From Saccharibacillus deserti (lineage in GTDB: Bacteria; Bacillota; Bacilli; Paenibacillales; Paenibacillaceae), in assembly GCF_013618475.1 (NCBI RefSeq), contig NZ_JABJVN010000008.1, positions 134,427 through 198,426 of the forward strand: a stretch of DNA of 64,000 nt, read 5' to 3'. The notes under the pieces were generated by a model, which was given only the letters and a program-made list of their open reading frames with translations, did no database searches and was not told where the DNA came from. Of this stretch, positions 31,619 to 40,380 are shown piece after piece. Numbering within the stretch: the stretch's first letter is position 1; the number at the start of each line of letters is the position of its first letter. A program made the translations under genes and the position numbers.

Positions 31619-33322
31619 TCACCCGGTATTGAAAAGGGTACCTCTCCATCCCCACAGGTTGGCGGCAAGTACGGCGGCGAGCAGCACCCAGATTCCCCAG
31701 TCCGGCGTATAGGCCTTTACCGCGTAATGCGCACCGGCAATCGCTCCCAGCAGCAGCATGACCCCGATGGTCTTGAGTCCGTTCGGATCGGACGACGGAA
31801 AAGGCAGCGAGAAGGGCAGCTCCATTCCGGTCATACGCAGCGTAAGGGGAAGCAGCAGTGCCGAGACGGCAAGCATCACGAGCAGATCGGGCACGATGCG
31901 GATGCCGAACAAGAACGCGAACACCGCCGATTCGACCAGGAACAGCGGCAGGAACAACCGGACGAACAGCGCTTTGAGCGTTCCCCGGACCGCGTCGTCC
32001 AGCCGGGCGATCGGCGCGCTGCCGTAAATCCAGCTGCCTTTGAAACTTCCCGAATACTTGACCATGAGCACCAGGGTCGGGATCATAATGGAACACGCGT
32101 ACAGGTTCAAATACCCGGCTCCGCCTTCGTAATCGATCGCGGACACTCCGCCGCCGCTGGTGGCGAACGTAAACAGGAAGATAAACGGAATCGCGAGGGA
32201 GAACCCGAGCGAAGGATAGACCTTAAGCTTGAATTCCCGTTCTCCGGCAAGCATCGAAGCGGCGAATACATAGAAAGCCTGTTCCTGACCGCTCCGGCAG
32301 AGCAGCTTCGACAGCATCCGGTTCCAGCGGCGCGCCGGCGCGGTGCGTCCGCGCGGATCGGCTCCTCCCAGTTTCTCCAGGCTGCGTTCGAACACGGGCA
32401 TCAGGCGGAAGAATACCGCCGCCCCCAGCAGGGGAACCCCCGCTCCCAACAGCGCCGGCAGCATATACAGCCATTCGCTTCGTCCGTTCAGCAGCCACTC
32501 GAAGCCGGCGGCATACCACAGCGGAGGCAGCGCAAGTTCCCACCAACCCGGTACGAAGTCGGCCGACAGCCGGGTGAAGTCCAACGCGCGGATCGCGACC
32601 TGATAGCCCACCAGCATAAAGATCGTCATCGCAATCTGTACGTAGTTGACCATGTCCTTCAGCGTTTCCCCGTCGAACAGCTTCAGGACGAGCAGATATA
32701 CAAAAGCGGTGAAAACGGCGACCAGCAGCCCGCCGAATGCCAGCGAAGCCAACAGCAGAAGTCCGAAAGGTGCCCCGTAGCGTACAACGCCGACGACAAT
32801 CGGGACCGCGCCGAGCGCCAGAGCGAACTGCGTGAAATAAATCAGGATATGCAGCGCCTTCGCCATCCCCAGTGTCCGGCCGTCCACCGGCTTCGTATGC
32901 AGAATCGCTTTGTCCCGCACATCGAGCATTACGGACGAGAAGTCCGACAGCATGGCTGTCATCATGACGAACAGCAGCACCGCGATCACAATCCCCGCCT
33001 GCAGCATGTAGCTGCCGCCGGCTACCAGAAAGAACGAAGACACGGCGCCGTACAGGCCGTAGAAGAACAGCGTTTTCCCCATTCCGCCCGCTGCGTCCGG
33101 CTGCTCTTTGGGCTTCAGGAAGCTCCCGCGGCCAAATCCCGCCCTGAACCCTCCCGAACGGGCTTTGGCTCCGCCAAACAAAGCCGCGGCTCCCGTAGTC
33201 CGCCTCCGGTCGAGCGTAAGCTTGAGCCCCAGAATAAGGCGCATGGCCGGATAATCGATTCCTATCCGTTCAAACAGGAACCGGATCCGGTCGAGCACCC
33301 GCAGCATCCGATAATCCTCCAT
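31619..33322 (-). CDS. ABC-2 type exporter permease subunit
   Basis: A 567-residue protein with about 12-14 transmembrane helices in two groups, separated by a cytoplasmic segment near residues 300-350. The conserved-looking stretch SDFSSVMLDVRDKAILHTKPVDGRTL (in part DVRDKAILHTKPV) resembles large putative ABC exporter permeases encoded next to an ATPase in bacilli. It lies 3 bp after the ATPase gene, in the same operon. Substrate unknown. The weak ribosome binding site suggests translational coupling. Confidence 0.8.
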   Translation of the reverse strand: MEDYRMLRVLDRIRFLFERIGIDYPAMRLILGLKLTLDRRRTTGAAALFGGAKARSGGFRAGFGRGSFLKPKEQPDAAGGMGKTLFFYGLYGAVSSFFLVAGGSYMLQAGIVIAVLLFVMMTAMLSDFSSVMLDVRDKAILHTKPVDGRTLGMAKALHILIYFTQFALALGAVPIVVGVVRYGAPFGLLLLASLAFGGLLVAVFTAFVYLLVLKLFDGETLKDMVNYVQIAMTIFMLVGYQVAIRALDFTRLSADFVPGWWELALPPLWYAAGFEWLLNGRSEWLYMLPALLGAGVPLLGAAVFFRLMPVFERSLEKLGGADPRGRTAPARRWNRMLSKLLCRSGQEQAFYVFAASMLAGEREFKLKVYPSLGFSLAIPFIFLFTFATSGGGVSAIDYEGGAGYLNLYACSIMIPTLVLMVKYSGSFKGSWIYGSAPIARLDDAVRGTLKALFVRLFLPLFLVESAVFAFLFGIRIVPDLLVMLAVSALLLPLTLRMTGMELPFSLPFPSSDPNGLKTIGVMLLLGAIAGAHYAVKAYTPDWGIWVLLAAVLAANLWGWRGTLFNTG

Positions 33323-33325
33323 CGC

Positions 33326-34141
33326 CTATCGCTCCTCCAATACGCCGACCAGCCGCTCCGCAATTTGACGGTGTTCGTGAAAATCCGTGAGCTGGTTGAA
33401 CAGCTCTTCCAGCGATTTCTCCCCGCCCCGCGCACGCAGCTCTTCGAAGCTGCCGTCGGCGGCTACCCGTCCTCCGCTCAGCAGCACGATCCGGCTGCTG
33501 ATTTTCTCGACCACATCCATGATGTGGGAAGAGTAGAACACGGTCTTGCCCCGGGCAGCCAACAATTCCAGCAGTTCCTTGACCACCATGACGCTGTTCG
33601 CGTCAAGACCGCTCAGCGGCTCGTCGAGGAAGATCAGGTCGGGATCGTGCAGCAGGCACGAAGACAGCAGGACCTTCTGCTTCATCCCTTTGGAATACGC
33701 GGCGATTCTCGAATCGATCGCTTCGGACAAGCCGAAGGCCTCCATCAGCATCCGCGCTTTGCGTTCGGCAAGCTCCGGCGCCAAGCCGTACAGCTCTCCC
33801 GTAAAAGTCAGATATTCGCGAGCCGTCAGGTTATCGTATAGTTCCGCCGTCTCCGGCACATAGCCGATTCGGCGTTTGTACTCGCTGCCGGCTTCCGCAA
33901 GGTCGCGGCCGAACAGCTTGACTTCGCCCGAATAACCTTTGACCAGTCCCAGCATGATTTTGATCGTTGTACTCTTGCCCGCTCCGTTGGGCCCTATGTA
34001 ACCGATAATTTGTCCCTGACGTGCCTCCAGATCGATTCCGTTCAGCACGTAACGGTCTCCGTACTTCATACGCAGTTCGCGGATGGACAGCACCGCTTCC
34101 GCCTGCGTTTCGCGGCCTTTCGGGGGAATGGCTTGCTCCAT
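33326..34141 (-). CDS. ABC exporter ATPase subunit
   Basis: A 271-residue ATPase with Walker A GPNGAGKST, signature YSKGMKQKV, Walker B LIFLDEPLSGLD and switch His in SSHIMD. The signature variant is usual in ABC-2 exporters. The start at 34141 follows GAGGAGACG; an open frame extends to 34180. It is paired with the 567-residue permease encoded 3 bp downstream. The two probably export a peptide, lipid or drug, which sequence alone does not reveal. Confidence 0.88.
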   Translation of the reverse strand: MEQAIPPKGRETQAEAVLSIRELRMKYGDRYVLNGIDLEARQGQIIGYIGPNGAGKSTTIKIMLGLVKGYSGEVKLFGRDLAEAGSEYKRRIGYVPETAELYDNLTAREYLTFTGELYGLAPELAERKARMLMEAFGLSEAIDSRIAAYSKGMKQKVLLSSCLLHDPDLIFLDEPLSGLDANSVMVVKELLELLAARGKTVFYSSHIMDVVEKISSRIVLLSGGRVAADGSFEELRARGGEKSLEELFNQLTDFHEHRQIAERLVGVLEER

Positions 34142-34248
34142 GTGGTTCTCGTCTCCTCGCATTCGAGAGGCCGAATCCACCTCCCTTGGCGGAATCCGGC
34201 TTGTCGTTATCGTCAGAAAGGGACGCCCGCTTGGGCAAAGATGCCCGA

Positions 34249-35094
34249 TCAGCGGTACTCGTCATAAGGGGTAAACACGGCCGTCCCGACCTGCAGCACA
34301 CCGTTCTTATACGTATAGCCAAGCGTAAGGTCTCCGATAAATTCGGACATGCCGACCTGTACGCCCGCCGTCGCGGTCAAACGGCCGTCTTCGATTCCGT
34401 AGCGGATGACCTGGCCGAAAGACGGACGCTCTCCGCGCTGCGCCCGCTCCGTCAAGATCCGGTCCGCGGCGATTTGCGTGGTCACGCCGCCCGCTTCGAT
34501 CCCGACGCTTCCGTCCGCGGCGAATCCGGCGCGGAACTGCTTGAGCATGGCGATGGCTCCGTCTTCGAGAGGAATCTGCTCCAGATCCGCCGTATAGACG
34601 ACCGCTTCATTGGCATAGACGCCCGTCCCGTAACCCTGGGTCAGCAGAACGACCGTATCGGGAGCGGCTCCCGCCGTCAGATTGGCCGATACGAACTCGG
34701 GCGGATAGGGGCTGTTTGGACCCAGCGTTTTACCGGGCAGAGCCGCCGTGCGGCTGCCGCTGTGCAGACGAAGATCGTCCCACATGCCGTTCAGGCTTTC
34801 CATGCCGGTGATGGACAGCGTTCCGTCCGCCGATGCGGCGATTTGGCCGGTCCGGTTCTCGACTTTCAGAATGCGGTTTTTGGTGTCGTAGCTCATATGT
34901 TGATCGAACAGCTCTCCGGCAAGGCCGAGGGGAAGCATCACTTGTCCGTCGACAAAGCGCGGCGAAGCTTCGGTCACGACCTCGGTACCTTCCCGGTAGA
35001 CTTTGATCGGAGCTGCGGCGGAAGCCGTCAGCGCGGCGGCGGCAACCGAAAGACAGACCAGGACGGAGACGGCAAGGCGGCGTGTGTTTTTCAT
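34249..35094 (-). CDS. Secreted stalk-domain protein (copper amine oxidase N-terminal-like)
   Basis: A 281-residue exported protein. The signal peptide (MKNTRRLAVSVLVCLSVAAA..., cleaved after ASA) is followed by a domain resembling the copper-amine-oxidase N-terminal or stalk domain common in Paenibacillaceae surface proteins: IKVYREGTEV, ASPRFVDGQVMLPLGLAGELF and LKVENRTG. No catalytic residues are seen. It probably acts as a wall-facing binding module. The ATG at 35094 is preceded by AGAGGAC. A 107-bp gap separates it from the ABC ATPase gene on the same strand. Confidence 0.75.
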   Translation of the reverse strand: MKNTRRLAVSVLVCLSVAAAALTASAAAPIKVYREGTEVVTEASPRFVDGQVMLPLGLAGELFDQHMSYDTKNRILKVENRTGQIAASADGTLSITGMESLNGMWDDLRLHSGSRTAALPGKTLGPNSPYPPEFVSANLTAGAAPDTVVLLTQGYGTGVYANEAVVYTADLEQIPLEDGAIAMLKQFRAGFAADGSVGIEAGGVTTQIAADRILTERAQRGERPSFGQVIRYGIEDGRLTATAGVQVGMSEFIGDLTLGYTYKNGVLQVGTAVFTPYDEYR

Positions 35095-35403
35095 GTTTGG
35101 ATGTCCTCTTTTCGTTCCCGAAGGATATATGAAATGGAAGGCGCTTGTCTCGAAGCGCCGAAAAGGTTCAGGGGAATTCATACGGCAGTTCGGATCCGGG
35201 CGGTACAAAACCGGGCGGTCCGAAGATAGGTTGGGCTTTTCGGCCGGGATTTTCGTCCGGCGATACGGAGTTCATTCGGTGTCGGTTTCCCATTCTAGGG
35301 AAAAAAGGGCTTGTCCATCGGGAAAACCCTCTTCTTCTAGCTTAAGACATCCTGGCGATTTTTCCAGAAAAAAAGTTGTAACCCTATATTACAGTTCCAT
35401 GAC
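35095..35403. other. Non-coding region upstream of the stalk-domain gene
   Basis: No open reading frame with a start signal was found. A -10-like TAGAAT lies on the minus strand at 35292-35297, about 200 bases before the stalk gene, without a good -35. Nothing else was recognised. Confidence 0.4.
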
Positions 35404-35436
35404 AAAAGCCCCAATCCTTCCGGAAAGGGGCAAAAA
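35404..35436 (-). terminator. Rho-independent terminator of the MFS transporter gene
   Basis: GCCCC and GGGGC close a hairpin with the inner TTTCCGGAA arm, followed by UUUUG on the minus-strand transcript, five bases past the stop. Confidence 0.7.
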
Positions 35437-35441
35437 GAAGG

Positions 35442-36812
35442 TTAATTTCTCGAAATCCCGGCCGCGGGCTTCCAGATCGAGCGGCCGAACACAAATCCGG
35501 CCGTTCCAAGCAGCAGAATTGTCCAGCCCGCGGCTTCGAACACCGAACCTGCGCCGAAGTGCTGGACCGACAAGCCGCCCAGCGGCGGAGCGGCGATCAT
35601 GACAAGGCTGAGCAGGGTATGTTGAATGCCGAAGACGCGCCCGGTCATGGCAGCCGGGGTTTCTTTTTGCAGGGCGTAGTTGAACGTAATCATGAACAAT
35701 CCGTTGCCCGCTCCGAGCAGCAGACCGATCCCGAGAATGGCGGCGATCGATGCGCCCGGCGCAAGCAGGCCCAGCAGCAGCACCGACAGTCCGATCAGGA
35801 TGTAGCTTCCTCCCAGCTTGACCGCGTATCCCTGCCGGCGCAGCGGGGCGAAGCGAAGATTGGCGGCGGCGGTCAGCGCGGCCGAAGCTCCCGAAGCGGC
35901 GAGCAGCCAGCCGATCGCCGTCTCGCTGCTCGGGGCGATCGTCCGAAACAGGCTGATGAATTGGAAATCGATCATCTGGATCACCAGCATGCCGCACAGC
36001 GCGAACGCCAGCAGATGAAGCAGGATACGCGTCCGGCGCACGAACGACCAGCCTTCGAGCAGTTCGCCCCACAAGGTTCTCCGTTTACCCGGTGCGCTGC
36101 CGGACTGCTCGGCGGAATCGGCACCCGAGTACGATTTCGCCGCGGGGTCCGTTTGCGGATCGGCTTCCGGAGGAACCGTCTTCAGAATCCCGTAGGACAG
36201 CAGACGGGCCCCCGCATTGACCAGAATGCACGCCTGGGGCGACAGCAGCGCAAGCACGCCCGCTCCGGCCAGCGGCCCCGCTATCCGCGACAGCTGGCCG
36301 GCCAGGCCGTTGAGCGAAGAAGCATCGACCAACTGTTCCTCGTCGACTACGCGCCGCGTGAGCGCCTGCTGGGCAGGCACATTGAAGACCCCGAGCGCGG
36401 CGCGCAGCGCAATCAGAGGCAGCAGGCTGTAAATGTTCGGCACCAGCAGGATACCGATCGTGGCGAATACGGTCAGCAGATCGCACAGCCGCATCAGCTT
36501 GAGCCGGTTCAATCGATCGGCTGCCGCGCCCGCGGCCGAACCGAGCAAAATGCCCGGCAGGGCCATACATACGGGCACCATCGCCATCTCCAGCGGACTG
36601 GCCTGCCATCGGTAGCCGATCAGCACCTGAATCGCAATGGCGTCGAACCAATCGCCGAACACGGCGATTCCGTACGCGGCGAAGGTACGGCCGAAGACCG
36701 GGTGCCGGAGCAGCGAAGGCCTGCCGCCTGCTGCTTCCGCTCCTCTCTTACTTTTTTTGCTTGTAAAGCCCGGACGCTTCCGACTGCCGTTCCCGGCTTG
36801 TTTCTCGATCAT
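35442..36812 (-). CDS. Major facilitator superfamily exporter
   Basis: A 456-residue protein with 12 predicted transmembrane helices, two bundles of six joined by a cytoplasmic loop at residues 213-245. The loop after helix 2 (GSAAGAAADRLNRLKLM) matches MFS motif A (GxxxDRxxR). The NVPAQQALTRRVV segment is typical of MFS drug exporters related to macrolide-efflux proteins. The ATG follows GGGGGAGG. The regulator gene 157 bp upstream is on the same strand. Substrate not predictable. Confidence 0.88.
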   Translation of the reverse strand: MIEKQAGNGSRKRPGFTSKKSKRGAEAAGGRPSLLRHPVFGRTFAAYGIAVFGDWFDAIAIQVLIGYRWQASPLEMAMVPVCMALPGILLGSAAGAAADRLNRLKLMRLCDLLTVFATIGILLVPNIYSLLPLIALRAALGVFNVPAQQALTRRVVDEEQLVDASSLNGLAGQLSRIAGPLAGAGVLALLSPQACILVNAGARLLSYGILKTVPPEADPQTDPAAKSYSGADSAEQSGSAPGKRRTLWGELLEGWSFVRRTRILLHLLAFALCGMLVIQMIDFQFISLFRTIAPSSETAIGWLLAASGASAALTAAANLRFAPLRRQGYAVKLGGSYILIGLSVLLLGLLAPGASIAAILGIGLLLGAGNGLFMITFNYALQKETPAAMTGRVFGIQHTLLSLVMIAAPPLGGLSVQHFGAGSVFEAAGWTILLLGTAGFVFGRSIWKPAAGISRN

Positions 36813-36968
36813 CTGTGTTCTTCCTCCCCCGGCGATCCGATCGAACCGCTTCCGTAATCAAGCACGGATTCAGCTTATCCGGGAAATGTCAGAGGTTTAT
36901 CAGAGGGGAAGAAATCCGGCGGCATGGTTGTCGCTGTTCAACGCCGTGTACAACCCGAAGACTGCCGC

Positions 36969-38135
36969 CTACCGGCCGGACTTCTCCAATCGGTCGAGAT
37001 AGTCCCGGATGCGTTCGCCCAGTTCCCGCTGGAGCCCGTTCAGCCCGAATCGTCCGTATTCCGCCTGCAGCCGGGCGGAATAGAGACGTTCGGCGGCTCC
37101 GCCCGGCGCATGCCGGCGCAGCACGCCGCAGAGCCGATGCAGCGCCACAAGACGATGCGGCACGAATCCCGAACGCTCGAATGTGTCCAGTCCTTCGCGG
37201 ATCAGCGCTTCGCCTTCTTCGCTCCGACCGATCAGCTCCAATCTCGCGCCTTCCAGTATCCGGTAGCCCGCGAGCTCCCGCAGATACGGTTCACGTTCGA
37301 GCAGCCCGGCAGCAAGGGCGGATTGTTCGGCCGCAAGTTCGGTGCCGCCCTGCATCAGCCGGACGTACAAGGCACTGATCTCGATCGGCACGACAAAGCC
37401 GTCCAGCCGCTGCTCTTCGGCGACCCGCCGTGCACGGTCCAGCACGGCCAGCGCTTCGTCGATCCGATCTTCGGCCGCATACAGATCGGCGATATTGAGA
37501 ATCTCCATCTCGCGGTGTCCGTCCGGCGGCAGCGCTCCGAGGCGGAGCGCCCGCTCGCAGATCTCCGACTTGCGGCCCGGCGTATCCACGAACAGTTCGA
37601 ACAGCAGCAGCCAGTAGATGCGTTCGCTCATCGGCGTCTGTTCATTTTCCAGAAACCAGCGCAGATCGCCTTCCACAAAATGCAGGTACAGTCCGTAAAA
37701 GGAATCCAACCGAAATCCCAGCGCGCGGTGCTGCGCCGCCAAAGCCAGCATGGCGCGCCCCTGGCCCAGCCGGTGATACCGCGAAAATATGCCGTTTACG
37801 GCTTCCTGGACCGCCGGATCGTGCAGGGAAGGCACCTCGTCTTCTTCCGCCGACGGACGCGGTGCCAGGCAGTATCCGACGCCGCGAATCGTCTCGATCG
37901 GCGGTCCGCCCACGGCTTTGAGCTTCTTGCGCAGCCGGTAAATATGATCGTCTACCGTACGGTCGGTCGGGTATTCGCCGGGCCACAGCCGGTCGAGCAG
38001 CTGCTCGCGGCTGAATACCCGGTTGGCATTGGCATGCAGAAAACGCAGCAGCGCGTACTCTTTGGCCAGCAGCGTGATCTTTGCTTCGCCGTATTCGGCT
38101 TCCATCCGCCCATCGTCAAATCGGAGCGAAGGCAT
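36969..38135 (-). CDS. OmpR-type winged-helix transcriptional regulator with helical repeat domain, no receiver
   Basis: A 388-residue protein that starts directly with an OmpR/PhoB winged helix (residues 10-95, LLAKEYALLRFLHANANRVF in part, and the end ETIRGVGYCL). The remaining 290 residues are alpha-helical with TPR-like composition, as in BTAD/SARP-type proteins. There is no phospho-acceptor receiver. The ATG at 38135 follows AAGGAGGAG; the frame stays open to 38399 but overlaps a terminator. It precedes the MFS gene on the same strand and may regulate it. Confidence 0.82.
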   Translation of the reverse strand: MPSLRFDDGRMEAEYGEAKITLLAKEYALLRFLHANANRVFSREQLLDRLWPGEYPTDRTVDDHIYRLRKKLKAVGGPPIETIRGVGYCLAPRPSAEEDEVPSLHDPAVQEAVNGIFSRYHRLGQGRAMLALAAQHRALGFRLDSFYGLYLHFVEGDLRWFLENEQTPMSERIYWLLLFELFVDTPGRKSEICERALRLGALPPDGHREMEILNIADLYAAEDRIDEALAVLDRARRVAEEQRLDGFVVPIEISALYVRLMQGGTELAAEQSALAAGLLEREPYLRELAGYRILEGARLELIGRSEEGEALIREGLDTFERSGFVPHRLVALHRLCGVLRRHAPGGAAERLYSARLQAEYGRFGLNGLQRELGERIRDYLDRLEKSGR

Positions 38136-38286
38136 GGCTACTCCTCCTTCGACCCGAATCCGCCGGTTTGCCTCCGTTGTGAGGCCGGCCGGATTCGGAT
38201 AGCTTTCTCGTTTCGCCATTATACCGCACAGTCCGCTCTTGGCTCCATGCGCGCGGGATCGTGAAGATCCTTGGCCTGCGCAGCGC

Positions 38287-38329
38287 AAAAAGCGTCCGGA
38301 ACGCCCGAAGGCCGTTTCCGGACGCTTTT
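38287..38329. terminator. Strong bidirectional terminator after the sugar ABC operon
   Basis: AAAAGCGTCCGGA and TCCGGACGCTTTT form a 13-bp core stem, extended inward with CG/CG pairs. It lies 30 bases past the stop of the second permease gene. Confidence 0.9.
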
Positions 38330-38359
38330 CAACCGAACCGCCGGGCCTCAAGCCAAGCG

Positions 38360-39187
38360 TTACTTCACCGCGCCCTGCGTAACGCCGTTGATGATCCACT
38401 TCTGCGCGAACAGGTAAATCACGATCATCGGCAGCATCGCCAGCAGGTACGACGCGAACGCCAGATTGAATTCCGTATTGAACTGTCCCTGGAACACGTA
38501 CTGCACGAGCGGCAGCGTGTATTGGTTCTGATCGCTCAAGATGACGAGCGGCAGCAGGAAGTCGTTGTACGTCGACAGGCAGATCAGGATGCCCACGGTC
38601 GCGTTGATCGGCGCCATCAGCGGGAAAATGATCCGGACGAACGTGCCGAACGTTCCCGTGCCGTCGACCGTCGCCGCTTCTTCCAGATCGATCGGAATGG
38701 AGCGGATGTAGCCGACGTAGATGAACACGTTGAACGCCAGGCCGTACACCGTGTGCAGGATAATCAGGCCAAGCAGATTCGTCATACCCAGCGAAGCCGT
38801 CAGTTTGACGATCGGCAGCATGATGATCGGGAACGGAATAAACATGGCGCTGATGAAGTAGAAATACAGTCCTTTGAAAAACTTGCTCTTGCCCATGTTC
38901 CGCGCGACCGCGTAGGCGACAAGCGAGTTGCTCAGGATAGTCAGCACGACGGTCGAGCCGGTGACGATCGCGCTGTTGCGCAGCGCCTGGAAGAAGTTCG
39001 TCATCTCGATCGCCCGCGCGAAATTCTCGAAGCGCAGGGAAGTCGGCAGGCCGAAAATGGAATTCAGCATATCGGTCTGGTTCTTGAGCGCGATGGTGAC
39101 GGCCATGTACAGCGGGAACAAAATGAAGATCGTCCCGAGCGCAATCAGGATCATGGCGATCCAGTTGGTCCGTTTGCGTATTTTCAT
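38360..39187 (-). CDS. Carbohydrate ABC importer permease (MalG type)
   Basis: A 275-residue permease with six predicted helices. The cytoplasmic EAA loop (EEAATVDGTGTFGTFVRIIFP in part EEAATVDGTG) contacts the ATPase, and the C-terminal WIINGVTQGAVK is the usual end of MalG-type subunits. The ATG overlaps the stop of the MalF-type gene by one base (TAATG). It completes a binding protein-MalF-MalG operon that lacks its own ATPase; a shared MsmX-type ATPase encoded elsewhere is expected. Confidence 0.93.
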   Translation of the reverse strand: MKIRKRTNWIAMILIALGTIFILFPLYMAVTIALKNQTDMLNSIFGLPTSLRFENFARAIEMTNFFQALRNSAIVTGSTVVLTILSNSLVAYAVARNMGKSKFFKGLYFYFISAMFIPFPIIMLPIVKLTASLGMTNLLGLIILHTVYGLAFNVFIYVGYIRSIPIDLEEAATVDGTGTFGTFVRIIFPLMAPINATVGILICLSTYNDFLLPLVILSDQNQYTLPLVQYVFQGQFNTEFNLAFASYLLAMLPMIVIYLFAQKWIINGVTQGAVK

Positions 39188-40053
39188 TACATATCCGTCT
39201 CCCTTCTCTGCAAGTAGCGGATCTGCACGATCGAGATGACCGCGATCACGATAAAGTAGATGACCGAGTTCGCCGACTGATACGCGAATTCGCCGCCTTC
39301 GAAGCCGCCCGTGTAGATCAGGTGGGAGATCGACTGCGTGGCGCGGCCCGGTCCGCCGTTCGTCAGCGCGACGATCAGGTCGAAGACCATCAGCGCGTTC
39401 TTCATCGCCAGTACCATGTTAATGGTAAAAAAAGGCGCGATGAGCGGGAACGTGATTTTCCAGAACTCCTGCCACTTGTTGGCGCCGTCGAGGCCGGAAG
39501 CTTCGTACAGCTGGACCGGAATCGTCTGCAGGCCGGACAGGTACAAAATCGTGTTCAGCGCAATGCCCTGCCAGATCGCGACGAACGCGACGCCGAGCCA
39601 GGCCAGCGTCTGGCTGCCGAGCAGGTTCGTGGACAGCGCTCCGATCCCGAGGTTCTCGCCCCAGACGGTGAACACGTTGGAGAACAGGTAGTTGAATATG
39701 TAGCCGACGATCAGAACGCTCAGGATGTTCGGCAGGAAGTACACCCCGCGGAAAAAGTTCCGCGCTTTGATGCTGGCGTTCAGCCCCATCGCGATCAGCA
39801 GGCTGAGCACGTTGATGACGATCGTGACGAGAATCGCGAACTTGAACGTGAACCAGTAAGCGTTGCCGACATTGTCGTCCTGGAACAGGTAATAGTAGTT
39901 CTTGAAACCGACGAAGTCGTACGTTTGGGCGAAGCCGTTCCAGTTGGTGAACGAGTAGAACACCCCCTGCAGGGCCGGGAACGTGTGGAAGACGAAAAAC
40001 AGCAGCAAAGCCGGGACGGTCATCCAGTAAAAGGCGGCTTTTCTTTTGGCCAT
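39187..40053 (-). CDS. Carbohydrate ABC importer permease (MalF type)
   Basis: A 288-residue permease with six predicted helices and the EAA motif YEASGLDGANKWQEFWKITF (in part EASGLDGA). The segment FVFHTFPALQGVFYSFTNW is typical of MalF/UgpA-type subunits. The start at 40053 follows AAAGGAG. It is separated from the binding-protein gene by an unusual 327-bp intercistronic region with hairpins and short direct repeats, and is coupled to the MalG-type gene. Confidence 0.92.
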   Translation of the reverse strand: MAKRKAAFYWMTVPALLLFFVFHTFPALQGVFYSFTNWNGFAQTYDFVGFKNYYYLFQDDNVGNAYWFTFKFAILVTIVINVLSLLIAMGLNASIKARNFFRGVYFLPNILSVLIVGYIFNYLFSNVFTVWGENLGIGALSTNLLGSQTLAWLGVAFVAIWQGIALNTILYLSGLQTIPVQLYEASGLDGANKWQEFWKITFPLIAPFFTINMVLAMKNALMVFDLIVALTNGGPGRATQSISHLIYTGGFEGGEFAYQSANSVIYFIVIAVISIVQIRYLQRRETDM

Positions 40054-40142
40054 CGGGTTCTCCTTTCTCGACGGTTGAGCAGGGAGCCTCGGGCGCTCGG
40101 AAGCGCTTCGCGCGTCGAGTTGCTTTTTGGGGTGCAAGGGCA

Positions 40143-40274
40143 GGCGGCCTTGTGACGGGGCCGCCGGGATCGAGATCAAATAACGAAATAGACACACAGA
40201 AAGTGAATAGACATAGAGCGAATAGATACAGAGCAAGTGAAAACCGGATGATCGGGCCCGCTGTTTGGGCGGGC
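40143..40274 (-). repeat. Intercistronic hairpins and short direct repeats in the sugar ABC operon
   Basis: The 327-bp gap between the binding-protein and permease genes holds a hairpin GGCGGCC/GGCCGCC (40143-40165), three degenerate copies of AATAGA(C/T)A(C/T)A-type repeats (40187-40239) and a hairpin GCCCGC-N7-GCGGGC (40256-40274). In the transcript the repeats read as pyrimidine-rich UCUAUU blocks. A role in mRNA processing or in raising the binding-protein level is inferred. Confidence 0.6.
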
Positions 40275-40380
40275 TTGCGGCTGCGCCGCGGCGGGAAAGG
40301 CCGGCGGCCGAAGGCCTGGACGATTCCCGCTTGCGAGAGCAAATCAAGAACGGGTCAAGAGAGACAGGCCGATCCAAAGA

